Positions 17,009-25,392 of a DNA stretch of 52,001 nt are shown here, one piece after another; the first letter of the stretch is position 1, and each line of letters begins with the position of its first letter. The stretch spans positions 75,865-127,865 of the forward strand of contig JAFULC010000044.1 of NCBI GenBank assembly GCA_017483305.1. Direction: 5' to 3'. Position numbers and translations under genes: made by a program. Below the pieces are notes generated by a model. That model ran no database searches. It had not been told where the DNA came from and saw only the letters and a program-made list of their open reading frames with translations. This DNA is from Clostridia bacterium (GTDB lineage Bacteria; Bacillota; Clostridia; Oscillospirales; CAG-272).

Positions 17009-18283
17009 TTATTGCTTGCCGAGTGCCTTTACTATGTCTCCATACATATAGAGCGAGCCGAGGCAAATAACGGGGCTTTTTGTTTTCTTCGCCCACAGAA
17101 GCGCCGACGCGACCGCGTCCTCGACCGAACCGCAGGCAACAGCGTTTACTCCAAGCGAGGAGAACACGCGAGCATAGTCCTCTGCGGGCAACGCTCTGGG
17201 ATTATCGGGAGTGAGACAGAACACGTCTGACGCGACCTCGGACATTCTTTTTGCCATATATTTATAGTCCTTATCCGCCATAACGCCCGTGACGATCCCC
17301 ACCCTTTCGGTCGGGAAGTATTGCTTTACGCTCTCTATTGCGCCGTCGACTCCCTCGGGGTTGTGTCCGCCGTCGGCGATCATCAAGGGCTCCTTGCTGA
17401 TGACCTCAAATCTAGCGTGCCATACGGTGCTTGCAAGTCCTTTGCGGATCGCACCGTCGGAGATCGTGACCCCATGCGCTCTCAAAAGCTCTATTGCCGA
17501 CAAAACGTTCGTGGCGTTGATGGGCTGATAGCTACCGAGCAGGGAGAGGGTGAGGCTTTCATAATTTTTGAAGTCAAGCACCGTGCCATCGAGGCTTGTT
17601 TTTCTGATCTTAAGCGATGAGCGGTCTACCTTTGTGATGTGAGCGTTGAGCCTTTGTGCCTGCTCCTTTATGACTCTATACGCGCCCTCGTGCGAGCCGC
17701 ACCAGAGCACCTCGGTACCGCTTTTAATGATCCCTGCCTTCTCTGCGGCGATTTTTTCATGCGTGTCGCCAAGTATCGCGGTATGGTCAAGCGCAATTCC
17801 CGTGATGACCAAAAGCAGAGGTGTTTTTATGATATTAGTGGCGTCAAGCCTGCCTCCAAGTCCGCATTCAAGCACGACATAGTCGCATCCCTTATTTGCA
17901 AAATGCAGGAACGCGAGCGCGGTGATAAGCTCAAATTCGGTCGGCTTATCCTCCATTTTGTCGGCGATCGGCTTTACAAGCTCGACGAGCTCACAAAGCT
18001 CGCGCTCCGAAATATTTTCTCCGTCAACGCGCATTCTCTCGCCAAACTCAAGAATATACGGAGAGGTAAAAAGTCCGACGCGATAGCCCTGCGCGCGCAA
18101 GACCGAGTCGAGCATCGCGCAAAAAGAGCCCTTGCCGTTAGTGCCCGCTACGTGAATGAATTTCAGCTTATCCTGAGGATTGCCGAGCGCCGAGCAAAGC
18201 TCGCTCACTCGCTCAAGCCCCGGATTGCAAAAGGTCCAGTTGACCGAATGGATATATTCGATAGCTTCGGTGTAGTTCATCAT
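17009..18283 (-). CDS. folC: Folylpolyglutamate synthase / dihydrofolate synthase
   Basis: A 424-residue Mur-ligase-fold enzyme that adds glutamate to dihydropteroate or reduced folates with ATP, which traps folate in the cell. Motifs are the P-loop HVAGTNGKGS, the family LFTSPYILEFGERM, ECGLGGRLDATN and DGGHNPEG in the C-terminal domain. Its start forms a 4-nt ATGA overlap with the stop of the folate transporter component folT, and a second ATG follows immediately. The coupling of uptake (FolT) and retention (FolC) in one transcript under a folate riboswitch makes functional sense. Confidence 0.96.
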   Translation of the reverse strand: MMNYTEAIEYIHSVNWTFCNPGLERVSELCSALGNPQDKLKFIHVAGTNGKGSFCAMLDSVLRAQGYRVGLFTSPYILEFGERMRVDGENISERELCELVELVKPIADKMEDKPTEFELITALAFLHFANKGCDYVVLECGLGGRLDATNIIKTPLLLVITGIALDHTAILGDTHEKIAAEKAGIIKSGTEVLWCGSHEGAYRVIKEQAQRLNAHITKVDRSSLKIRKTSLDGTVLDFKNYESLTLSLLGSYQPINATNVLSAIELLRAHGVTISDGAIRKGLASTVWHARFEVISKEPLMIADGGHNPEGVDGAIESVKQYFPTERVGIVTGVMADKDYKYMAKRMSEVASDVFCLTPDNPRALPAEDYARVFSSLGVNAVACGSVEDAVASALLWAKKTKSPVICLGSLYMYGDIVKALGKQ

Positions 18284-18837
18284 ACCTCTCCCTTTCCGTC
18301 GATAAGCTTTTTAGCCGCGGAGTTGCGACGCATAGCGCAGATCAGTATGATCTCGATCGGCGCGATCACAAGATACATCGGTACTCTCCAAAGCACCGCC
18401 CAGCCGTAAAAGGCAAAAAGTCCGATCGGCTTGATGATCATTGAGCCGACAAGATGCGCCGCAAGACAGGAGAAAATTATCCTTGCGCTTGTCTTTTTTC
18501 TGAAAACATATCGGGACATAACACCCGAGACCATTCCGACCGCCATCGCACCCACGGTAACGGCGACGTTTATGGGATAGGTCTGCGGTGATAAAAGATA
18601 GCTTATGATATCGGTCGCCGCACCGACGACTCCGCCGACCAGCGGCCCGAACATTATGCCCGAGAGCAATATCGGCAGGTTTTCAAACGTGATCCTGTAA
18701 AGCCCCTCTCCAAAATTGAGAAAGCTTTTACAAAAGATACCGATAACCACGCTCATAGCGGTCAGCATTGCCGCCATGGTCATGACCTTGAGGCTTCCGA
18801 ACAGTGAAATTTTGGTTCTTTTCGTGTTTTTTTGCAT
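18280..18837 (-). CDS. folT: Folate ECF transporter S component
   Basis: A 185-residue membrane protein with six hydrophobic segments and the S-component features ITFENLPILLSGIMFGP and GAATDIISYLL. These integral subunits bind a vitamin and dock with a shared ECF module (EcfA/A'/T) encoded elsewhere. Assignment to folate rests on S-component similarity, the coupled folC gene and the upstream THF riboswitch. The start codon is placed by AGGAAAGGAG ending 7 nt upstream; that Shine-Dalgarno is the 3' arm of a 10-bp hairpin, so translation is probably switched by the leader. Confidence 0.93.
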   Translation of the reverse strand: MQKNTKRTKISLFGSLKVMTMAAMLTAMSVVIGIFCKSFLNFGEGLYRITFENLPILLSGIMFGPLVGGVVGAATDIISYLLSPQTYPINVAVTVGAMAVGMVSGVMSRYVFRKKTSARIIFSCLAAHLVGSMIIKPIGLFAFYGWAVLWRVPMYLVIAPIEIILICAMRRNSAAKKLIDGKGEV

Positions 18838-18877
18838 AAAAAATCTCCTTTCCTCACAGCATAGGGCAGGAAAGGAG
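18838..18877 (-). promoter_or_regulatory. Ribosome-site-sequestering / terminator-like hairpin before folT
   Basis: A perfect 10-bp stem on the minus strand: CTCCTTTCCT (18877-18868), 13-nt loop, AGGAAAGGAG (18854-18845), then ATTTTTT directly before ATG. The 3' arm is the folT Shine-Dalgarno and the U-run could also end transcription. This is the probable expression platform of the folate riboswitch. A leader segment GGAGAGG (18943-18937) can pair with CCTTTCC of the 5' arm and could release the site. Confidence 0.85.
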
Positions 18878-18998
18878 AAAAATATCCTTATTTAGTGCCT
18901 ATGAAGCGGGATGCAAAGCCCTGACCGCAACTAAGACCTCTCCAACCGTCTTTTACAACGATGGGTAGCCCTGCCGATTTGCTTGCAAATCGAGCGAC
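18878..18998 (-). ncRNA. Structured leader RNA between the THF aptamer and the folT expression platform (uncharacterised)
   Basis: About 120 nt with strong local structure on the minus strand: a hairpin GATTTGC / GCAAATC (around 18977-18992), and a hexamer ATGAAG just after the aptamer that can pair with CTTCAT (around 18900-18905), closing a multi-branched domain. It also carries GGAGAGG and GCATCCCGCTTC, which resemble the 5' and 3' ends of a THF aptamer, but the conserved GTTAAGTG core is missing. I do not recognise a named family. Confidence 0.45.
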
Positions 18999-19009
18999 TT
19001 CATCCGCGC

Positions 19010-19092
19010 GAGCGGATGAATGTCTGTTTTCGTCCGACCGGCAACTCCCCGTCCCGTCGGCACTTAACGCCAAAGCCTTTACTCTTCTCTTT
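19010..19092 (-). promoter_or_regulatory. THF (tetrahydrofolate) riboswitch aptamer
   Basis: On the minus strand the conserved elements occur in order: AGAGTA near the 5' end, GCGTTAAGTGCC, a P3 helix (CCGAC / GTCGG) enclosing GGGGAGTTG, ACGAAA, and the 3' strand CATCCGCTC. This matches the pattern of THF riboswitches upstream of folT and folE genes. The 3' strand also forms a competing 9-bp hairpin with the next bases (TTCATCCGC / GCGGATGAA, 18999-19020). It fits the downstream folT-folC genes. Confidence 0.88.
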
Positions 19093-19118
19093 TTATTTGA
19101 GGCTCTCGCCTCGCTTAT

Positions 19119-19146
19119 ATTATAGCACTTTGTCGGCATTTGTCAA
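19119..19146 (-). promoter_or_regulatory. Sigma-A promoter of folT-folC
   Basis: TTGACA, 16-bp spacer, TATAAT on the minus strand; transcription would begin near 19112, giving a leader of about 275 nt that holds the riboswitch. Confidence 0.9.
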
Positions 19147-19198
19147 GCGGTGTGTCAAAATTAACAAAAAAATAATTTAAAATTAGGCTTTTTTACTA

Positions 19199-19227
19199 TT
19201 GTTAATATTCATTCCAAATGTTATAAT
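19199..19227 (+). promoter_or_regulatory. Sigma-A promoter of the MBOAT-DHHW operon
   Basis: TTGTTA, 17-bp spacer, TATAAT, about 40 nt before the MBOAT start codon; divergent from the folT promoter. Confidence 0.78.
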
Positions 19228-19266
19228 AATATTACTGCTTATCTTTTAGATTTCAAGGACTATAAA

Positions 19267-20712
19267 ATGGTATTTTCAAGTTTATTTTTTGTCTTTTTCT
19301 TTCTCGCGGTCTGTTACGGCTGTTATTTTTTAGGTCGAACGACAAAAGCGCGTAATATTATACTTCTCGTCTCATCGCTGATCTTCTACGCCTGGGGAGG
19401 CCCGGCGCTGGTGTTTTTGCTGTGCCTTATGGTCTTCGTCTGCTGGGCGGGCGCAATACTGATCGATCAGACCTGCAACCAGAAAACGAAGGGTGCGCTT
19501 TGCGCGGTCACCTGTGCCATCTGCATTGCAATACTCGTGTTTTACAAGTACACGGGCTTCTTTTTGTCGACGGCTTACTCGATCTTCGACGTTGATGCGG
19601 CTATTCCCTCTATCGCTCTTCCCATCGGTATCTCGTTCTACACCTTCCAGCTGATCTCCTACGTCATCGACGTACGGCGCGGCGAGGTCGAGGCGCAGGA
19701 AAAATACTGGCTTTTGCTTCTCTACGCTTCGCTTTTCCATCAGTGCATCGCAGGTCCTATAGTCCGATATGCCGACGTTAATTTCGACATCGAAAACCGA
19801 GTTATCAAGCGCGAGGAGGTAAGCCGCGGAATCACTCGCTTCTCTGTCGGTCTTGCCAAGAAGGCAATTCTGGCAAACGGCTGCGGCGCGATCTTTGACA
19901 AGCTTTTCAACGACGCCTCGGGCAATCCTCTCGGCGCGGATGGGATCGCGGGGCTTTCAAGCGCGGCGATCCTGCTCGGTTGCTTTTGCTATATGCTTCA
20001 GATCTATCTCGATTTCTCGGCATACTCGGATATGGCGATCGGTATGGGTCTTATGGTCGGCTTTCACTACAAGGAAAATTTCAATTATCCCTATATTGCC
20101 GATTCGGTCACCGACTTCTGGCGAAGATGGCACATCTCACTCTCGGGCTTCTTCCGCGACTACGTTTACATTCCTCTCGGCGGCAACCGCGTAAGTATTC
20201 CCCGTCATATTCTCAATATGCTCGTAGTCTGGGCGCTTACAGGCTTCTGGCACGGCGCGAACTGGAATTTCGTGATCTGGGGACTCTATTTCTTCGTCTT
20301 CCTCGTTATCGAAAAGTATCTTATCAAGCCGAAAAGAAACCCTTCGCTTGCGTGGAGAATACCAAGAATACTTCTGACTATGACAGTCGTATTCTTCAGC
20401 TTTATGATATTTAAATTCACCGATATGGCAAGTCTCGGAGCTGCCGTCGGCGGCATATTTACCTCGAACGGCAAGGGTTTTGGCGACGTTCATACCGCGA
20501 CGGTTTTCAAGAACAATATCTTTTTCATTGTCGTGAGCATTCTTGCCTGCACGCCGATCGTTCCTGCTATCTCGAGGCTTTGCGAGCGCACAAGGATGAC
20601 CGCCAAGTTCGCCGCGGCCATCGGCGCGATAATCCCATCGCTTATCTTGGTCATCTCGGCATTTGCGCTTGCAGGCGACAGCTACAATCCCTTTTTGTAT
20701 TTTCAATTTTAA
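19267..20712 (+). CDS. MBOAT family O-acyltransferase (AlgI/DltB-like)
   Basis: A 481-residue membrane protein with ten or more helices. It has the AlgI-type features FYAWGGP near the N-terminus, SFYTFQLISYVIDVRRG, FWRRWHISLSGFFRDYVYIPLGGNR and the catalytic-His segment TGFWHGANWNF. Members move acyl groups, usually acetyl, across the membrane to surface polysaccharides or other exported molecules. AAGGA lies 8 nt before the ATG. The next gene, 15 nt downstream, is a DHHW protein, the usual partner that finishes the transfer outside. No glycan synthesis genes adjoin the pair, so the acceptor cannot be named. Confidence 0.95.
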   Translation: MVFSSLFFVFFFLAVCYGCYFLGRTTKARNIILLVSSLIFYAWGGPALVFLLCLMVFVCWAGAILIDQTCNQKTKGALCAVTCAICIAILVFYKYTGFFLSTAYSIFDVDAAIPSIALPIGISFYTFQLISYVIDVRRGEVEAQEKYWLLLLYASLFHQCIAGPIVRYADVNFDIENRVIKREEVSRGITRFSVGLAKKAILANGCGAIFDKLFNDASGNPLGADGIAGLSSAAILLGCFCYMLQIYLDFSAYSDMAIGMGLMVGFHYKENFNYPYIADSVTDFWRRWHISLSGFFRDYVYIPLGGNRVSIPRHILNMLVVWALTGFWHGANWNFVIWGLYFFVFLVIEKYLIKPKRNPSLAWRIPRILLTMTVVFFSFMIFKFTDMASLGAAVGGIFTSNGKGFGDVHTATVFKNNIFFIVVSILACTPIVPAISRLCERTRMTAKFAAAIGAIIPSLILVISAFALAGDSYNPFLYFQF

Positions 20713-20727
20713 TTCGGGGAGGTCAGA

Positions 20728-22005
20728 ATGGAAAACAATTTCAAAAGCAAAACAGATGCCATAAAGACCGCCCTCTTTGTAGCGGTGATGGCGATTTTCG
20801 CGTTTATCGGTCTGCTCTTTTTCCTCAGACCGACGGTCTCGGAGACCGAAAAGCGCGAGCTTACCAAATTCCCCGAATTTACGCTCGAGTCCTTTCTCTC
20901 GGGCGAGTTTACAAGTCAGGTCAGCCTTTGGTTTGCCGACACCTACCCTCTCCGCGAGGGCATGATAAGCGCAAACAGCTCGCTTGAGTCTCTCTACGGC
21001 TTCAACAGCGAGCAGATCGTTATGGGCGGCGATGCCGACGACATTCCCGACGCTCCGTCCGACCCCTCGGACGTTGTCTTCAATCCGACCGACGACGGCT
21101 CGGGCGAAAAGGTGAGCGGTCTTTACGTCAACGCCGACATCGCTTACCAGCTTTACTCGTTTAACGAGCAGAATTCAAAGTCATACGTCGCCTTGATCAA
21201 TAATTTCGCGACTCGTGTGGACGGCAAGGCGCAGGTCTACGATCTTATCGCACCGCTTCACTATCAGATCGCACTTTCGGTCGAGACCGCGCAAAAATAC
21301 GGCGCATCGGACGGAGAAAAGGCGATAGATTATATGTATTCCCTGCTTTCCGACAGTGTCACCTCCGTGGATGCGCTGAGCGAGATGCGAGCGCACAACG
21401 GCGAATATCTCTACTTCCGTACCGACCATCACTGGACTGCGCGCGGAGCATATTACGCATTCGTCGCGTTCTGCGAGGCAAAGGGCATCGAGCCGACTGC
21501 GCTTGAGTCCTATGAAAGTTTGCGCTTTGACGGATTTCTCGGCACTCTTTATTCCGAGGCAAATCAGCCTGCGGCGATGAAGAACAACCCCGATTTTGTC
21601 GAAGCCTTCGTGCCGATGGGAACTAACGAAATTACGGTCACCGAGCGCGGCGGCAACGTAGTGAAATATCAGGTGGTTAACAAACAAACTAACGCATGGT
21701 ATCCCGCCGCGGGCGCGAAGTACAACTGCTTTATCGCAGGTGACAATCCGCTATCCGAAATACACAACCCGAATATAAGTGACGGCTCGTCTATCGTTGT
21801 GGTAAAGGAATCCTACGGAAATGCTTTCATTCCCTTCCTCGTTGATTCCTACGAATACGTTTACGTTATCGACTACCGCTACTGGTCGGGCGATCTTGCC
21901 GATTTTGTCATTGAAGGCGGCATTGACGACGTGCTTTTCCTCAACGTAGTCAGCAACACCTCGACCTCTACAAGACTTTCCGAGCTTGCGGATATTCTTC
22001 AGTAA
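20728..22005 (+). CDS. DHHW family protein (AlgJ/AlgX-like), O-acetylation partner
   Basis: A 425-residue protein with one N-terminal membrane anchor (about 11-32) and an extracytoplasmic SGNH-like domain. The diagnostic motif YFRTDHHWTARGAYYAF carries the DHHW residues; the catalytic Ser/Asn blocks appear to be VVVKESYGNAFIPFL and YVIDYRYW. An Asp/Pro-rich linker (about 105-130) suggests a flexible insertion. GGGGAGG precedes the ATG. It is co-transcribed with the MBOAT gene and probably accepts the acetyl group for transfer to a surface polymer. Confidence 0.93.
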   Translation: MENNFKSKTDAIKTALFVAVMAIFAFIGLLFFLRPTVSETEKRELTKFPEFTLESFLSGEFTSQVSLWFADTYPLREGMISANSSLESLYGFNSEQIVMGGDADDIPDAPSDPSDVVFNPTDDGSGEKVSGLYVNADIAYQLYSFNEQNSKSYVALINNFATRVDGKAQVYDLIAPLHYQIALSVETAQKYGASDGEKAIDYMYSLLSDSVTSVDALSEMRAHNGEYLYFRTDHHWTARGAYYAFVAFCEAKGIEPTALESYESLRFDGFLGTLYSEANQPAAMKNNPDFVEAFVPMGTNEITVTERGGNVVKYQVVNKQTNAWYPAAGAKYNCFIAGDNPLSEIHNPNISDGSSIVVVKESYGNAFIPFLVDSYEYVYVIDYRYWSGDLADFVIEGGIDDVLFLNVVSNTSTSTRLSELADILQ

Positions 22006-22010
22006 CACAA

Positions 22011-22050
22011 AAAGCATCGGAGCACCGTGTGGGTGCTCCGATGCTTTTTT
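22011..22050. terminator. Bidirectional rho-independent terminator
   Basis: A 14-bp perfect stem (AGCATCGGAGCACC / GGTGCTCCGATGCT) with a short GTGTG loop, then six T on the plus strand; A-rich flank on the other side. Shared by the convergent DHHW and beta-galactosidase genes. Confidence 0.94.
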
Positions 22051-22051
22051 A

Positions 22052-23818
22052 TTATCCGAGGTCGGGCTCGGCGAAAAATTCTATTGTGGTTGTGTTTGTG
22101 CCGTCAGACTCAAAAACAACGATCTCGTTTTTGCCCTCGCGGAGCATCGGTGCGGGAACGTAGAGCGTTTTGGTAGGTCCTACCCTCCAATATCTGCCGA
22201 GATTGAAGCCGTTGACTGTAACAAAGCCCTTCTCAAAGCCGTCGAGGCGCAGGAAGGTATCCTTTGGCGTGCCGTTGATCTCAAGACTTCCGCGCAGGAA
22301 TACGGGGCCGTCTATCTTCTCTCCGTCTGTCTTCTTGTATTCGAGGCGGGAAAGGTCGGTCATAGGAAGCGCGTACATATCCCATCCGAAGTGGAGCTGT
22401 GTACCGAAACGCATTCCGACTGCGCCCTTTTGGTCTCTCATCTTCGGTCCGTAATTTATTCTTCCCATATTTTCAACAAGGATGTCGAGCCGTCTTTGTT
22501 CGCCGTACGTCATCGGGATCTTGACCTTTTGCTCGTCGGGGAGTTCCGTGCTGCGCATATATGTCGTCTTATATTCGCCGTCAACAAAGACCTGCGCGCG
22601 ATCGTGCACGTGCTCGAAGTTGAGCAGCCAATCGTTTGTAGGGCCCTTGACGGTGGTTCTGTAAAGAATATATCCGAAATCCTGACCGATGCTCTCCATA
22701 AACCTCGGTGCGGCGACGTGGACGGGTGCGGAAAGGTTTTCGAGGTTATCAAAGAGCCTTGCGCTCTCGGTCAGCTCGACCTTGCCGTAAGCCGCTTTTT
22801 CGGTCTCCTTGGCGGTGATCGCGGGAACCTTATCGCCGTATTTTTCGACAAGGATGTCGCGGAATTTATAATAAGCGTCGGTTCGGTCGCCCGCCTCAGT
22901 CAGAAGCGCGCCGTAATCGTAGCTTGTGATCGTTGCAAAGTATCTGTCGGTATAATTCGCGCCGTTGTTGAAGCCGAAATTCGTGCCGCCGTGGAACATA
23001 TAGACGTTTATCGACCAATCGTTGTCCATAAAGGTCTTGAAGTCCGAGACGATCTCCTCGGAAGCTCTGCGGTGGTGCTCGACTCCCCAATGGTCAAACC
23101 AGCCGTTCCAATATTCTCCGCACATAAAGGGCTGATCAGGGAAATATTCGAACATTACCGCGCTCTGCTCCTCGGGTCTTGAGCCGAAATTAGCAACGCT
23201 GATGCACTCTCCGGGCAGAGTGCCGCCCGTGAGCATACTGTAGCAGGGGCCGTCCGACGTGAAGAAGAGACAGTCGGCATCAAATTCCTTATACATATCA
23301 AGGACTGCGTGGAGATAGTCCTTGTCGTTTCCGTAGCTTCCGTACTCATTTTCAACCTGAAGCATCACGATATTTCCGCCGTTGACCGCGAGATAAGGTC
23401 TTATTCTTCCGAGAAGCTCCTTATAATATCTGCGGACCTTGGAAAGATAAAGCTCGTCGTTGCAGCGCAACGCCATATCGGGATACTTCAGAAGCCACGC
23501 GGGCAGTCCTCCGAAATCCCACTCTGCGCAGATGTAGGGGCCCGGACGGAGAATGACGTAAAGCCCGAGGCTTGCGGCGGTCTCTATATATTTTTCGATG
23601 TCGAGCATGCCCGAGAAATCGAATTTGCCCTCCTCGCGCTCGTGAAGATTCCAGCAGGTGTAGGTCTCTACACAGTTAAAGCCGCACTCCTTGAGCTTGA
23701 GCAGGCGGTCGTACCAATATTCCTGCGGTATTCTGAAATAGTGCATTGCACCCGAGATGACGGTGAAGGGCTCGCCGTCCATATAAAATTGTTTGCCCTT
23801 GTAGCTTAAGATACTCAT
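22052..23818 (-). CDS. Beta-galactosidase, glycoside hydrolase family 35
   Basis: A 588-residue cytoplasmic enzyme with no signal peptide. The N-terminal TIM barrel (about 1-325) contains the family block RPGPYICAEWDFGGLPAWLL, the acid/base Glu158 in ENEYGSYG and the nucleophile Glu235 in GEYWNGWFDHWG. Two to three beta-sandwich domains follow, ending in the GH35 segment GFVTVNGFNLGRYW. It should remove terminal beta-linked galactose from short oligosaccharides taken up by the cell. It is monocistronic with its own promoter and an AAGGAG site; no sugar transporter adjoins it. Confidence 0.96.
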   Translation of the reverse strand: MSILSYKGKQFYMDGEPFTVISGAMHYFRIPQEYWYDRLLKLKECGFNCVETYTCWNLHEREEGKFDFSGMLDIEKYIETAASLGLYVILRPGPYICAEWDFGGLPAWLLKYPDMALRCNDELYLSKVRRYYKELLGRIRPYLAVNGGNIVMLQVENEYGSYGNDKDYLHAVLDMYKEFDADCLFFTSDGPCYSMLTGGTLPGECISVANFGSRPEEQSAVMFEYFPDQPFMCGEYWNGWFDHWGVEHHRRASEEIVSDFKTFMDNDWSINVYMFHGGTNFGFNNGANYTDRYFATITSYDYGALLTEAGDRTDAYYKFRDILVEKYGDKVPAITAKETEKAAYGKVELTESARLFDNLENLSAPVHVAAPRFMESIGQDFGYILYRTTVKGPTNDWLLNFEHVHDRAQVFVDGEYKTTYMRSTELPDEQKVKIPMTYGEQRRLDILVENMGRINYGPKMRDQKGAVGMRFGTQLHFGWDMYALPMTDLSRLEYKKTDGEKIDGPVFLRGSLEINGTPKDTFLRLDGFEKGFVTVNGFNLGRYWRVGPTKTLYVPAPMLREGKNEIVVFESDGTNTTTIEFFAEPDLG

Positions 23819-23862
23819 TGTGCATCTCCTTCGGTCTGAAAACTGGCCCTATCGGTCGACTA

Positions 23863-23891
23863 ATTTTAGCATATTGTCAAGGCGTTGTCAA
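23863..23891 (-). promoter_or_regulatory. Sigma-A promoter of the GH35 gene
   Basis: TTGACA, 17-bp spacer, TAAAAT on the minus strand, about 45 nt from the start codon. A second TTGACA lies inside the spacer. Confidence 0.85.
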
Positions 23892-23951
23892 CAGATTTCA
23901 GAAACTTTCAAGGCGAAATTGCATATAATAAAAAGGATTTCAAATAATTGC

Positions 23952-23980
23952 TTGCAATCGCGTGCTTTTTGTGATAAAAT
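23952..23980 (+). promoter_or_regulatory. Sigma-A promoter of the flavin reductase-like gene
   Basis: TTGCAA, 17-bp spacer, TAAAAT, about 70 nt before the start at 24052. Confidence 0.75.
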
Positions 23981-24051
23981 AAAGAAAACGGCGCGTTTCC
24001 TTTACAGATATTGCGCATTTATGCCGCGAACGCGGCGGAACGGAGGCAAAA

Positions 24052-24564
24052 ATGAACTCTTATATTCAGTTAACTCCCGACGAGTTTGATCGCTCCCCTT
24101 TTCGTCTTATCGGAAAGGATTGGATGCTTATCTGCGCTCCCGACGGCTCGAAGGAGAGCGGAGCGAGCGCCATGACCGCAAGCTGGGGCGGCTTGGGCAT
24201 ACTCTGGAACAAGCCCGTGGCGACCGCATACATCCGTCCGCAGAGATACACCTACGGTCTGGTTGAGGAGAGTGAGAAAATCTCTCTGTGCTTTCTCGGA
24301 GAAGAATTCCGCAAGGCGCTCGCGTTTTGCGGCAAAGAGTCGGGACGTGATCGCGACAAGCTCAAGGAGTGCGGTCTTTCGACAGAAAGCTTTGACGGCG
24401 TTCCCACGATCGCAGAGTCTGACGTGATAATGATATGCAGAAAGCTTTACGCCGACGATCTGAGGGAAGAAAAATTCGTTGATAAGAATATGCTCTCGCA
24501 TTATAACGGCGACTACCATCGCTTTTACATCCTTGAGATTGAGAAAATACTTGTTAAAGAGTGA
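24052..24564 (+). CDS. Flavin reductase-like (flavoredoxin family) protein
   Basis: A 170-residue protein of the FMN-binding split-barrel flavin reductase/flavoredoxin group. SAMTASWGGLGILWNKPVAT is the conserved FMN-phosphate region and VEESEKISLCFLGEEFRKAL follows as in the family. The start has GGAGG 5 nt upstream. Stand-alone members in anaerobes bind FMN and are reported as electron carriers or reductases; the partner is unknown. An interspersed palindromic repeat follows directly, then the phosphodiesterase gene. Confidence 0.9.
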   Translation: MNSYIQLTPDEFDRSPFRLIGKDWMLICAPDGSKESGASAMTASWGGLGILWNKPVATAYIRPQRYTYGLVEESEKISLCFLGEEFRKALAFCGKESGRDRDKLKECGLSTESFDGVPTIAESDVIMICRKLYADDLREEKFVDKNMLSHYNGDYHRFYILEIEKILVKE

Positions 24565-24583
24565 TACTCTTTTTGCTATGAAG

Positions 24584-24683
24584 CTTTAAAACCCAAGCCA
24601 TAGGATCAATCTCTATCCTATGGGAAGTTTTTGGAAGGTCAAGGAAACCTTTTTCCCCAAAAGGTTTCCTTGCTCATCCCCTC
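24584..24683 (+). repeat. Interspersed palindromic repeat, copy A
   Basis: About 100 bp of a family also found at 33.0, 35.9 and 40.0-40.25 kb. In order: TTTAAAACCC, a 9-bp stem (CCATAGGAT / ATCCTATGG), AGTTTTTGGAAGGTCAAGG, and a long palindrome (AAGGAAACCTTTT / AAAAGGTTTCCTT, 24641-24671), then a C-rich end. No T-run follows, so it is not an ordinary terminator. Confidence 0.88.
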
Positions 24684-24701
24684 CGGAAAGGAAATCTTAC
24701 T

Positions 24702-25262
24702 ATGAAATTATTGATTGCATCGGATATACACGGAGACGCGGCGTGCTGTCGTGCCATGCTTGACGCGGCGGAGCGCGAATCTGTCGAAAGGATACTGCTT
24801 CTCGGCGATCTGCTTTATCACGGGCCGAGGAATGATCTGCCCCTGGGCTACGCGCCGAAGGAAGTGATCGAAATGCTCAACGCCGCAGCGGACAAGCTTA
24901 TTTGTGTCAGAGGCAACTGTGACACAGATGTGGATCAAATGGTGCTTAACTTCCCTATTCTTTCGGAGACGGCGTGGGTCTATGACGGCGAGGCAAAATT
25001 GAGCTTATTTATGTCTCACGGACATAAGTTTTCGCCCGAAAATCTGCCGCCTTTGCCGAGTGGAACGGTGTTTTTATACGGTCACACGCACGTGCTCGGA
25101 CTTAAAGAGGTGGGTGGCGTGATATGCATCAATCCGGGTTCGGTTAGCCTGCCGAAGAACAACAATCCAAAGACCTACGGAGTCTACGACGGTGGGGTTT
25201 TTGAGATCAAGGAGCTTGACGGAACGGTCGTTGAGCGTTATGATCTACGGAAAAACGCTTGA
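24702..25262 (+). CDS. yfcE: YfcE-type metallophosphoesterase (phosphodiesterase)
   Basis: A 186-residue cytoplasmic enzyme of the MJ0936/YfcE family. All metal-binding blocks are present in order: DIHGD, GDLLYHG, GNCD, SHGH and GHTH. Family members cleave phosphodiester bonds with Mn2+; the natural substrate is unclear. The interspersed repeat lies immediately upstream, and the ribosome site GGAAAGGAAA sits between the repeat and the ATG. It is probably expressed from the flavin reductase promoter by read-through. Confidence 0.95.
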   Translation: MKLLIASDIHGDAACCRAMLDAAERESVERILLLGDLLYHGPRNDLPLGYAPKEVIEMLNAAADKLICVRGNCDTDVDQMVLNFPILSETAWVYDGEAKLSLFMSHGHKFSPENLPPLPSGTVFLYGHTHVLGLKEVGGVICINPGSVSLPKNNNPKTYGVYDGGVFEIKELDGTVVERYDLRKNA

Positions 25263-25309
25263 TTTTGTTGCTTGTAACAGAAAATTTACAAAATTCGGTC
25301 TGTCTCCTC

Positions 25310-25338
25310 TTGAAAAATGATCGATTATGTTATATAAT
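25310..25338 (+). promoter_or_regulatory. Sigma-A promoter of efp
   Basis: TTGAAA, 17-bp spacer, TATAAT, about 50 nt before the efp start codon. Confidence 0.88.
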
Positions 25339-25392
25339 GAAATGTAAACTATGCACGACTTTATTTTGGTGCTTATTTGGAGGTAAACTTTT

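Noticed and set aside
18888-19139. 83-codon minus-strand frame upstream of folT
   Set aside because: It runs through the promoter, THF aptamer and leader structure and has no protein features.
24641-24671. Palindrome after the flavin reductase-like gene as an intrinsic terminator
   Set aside because: No T-run follows, and the same palindrome with covarying arms recurs in other copies in both orientations relative to genes.
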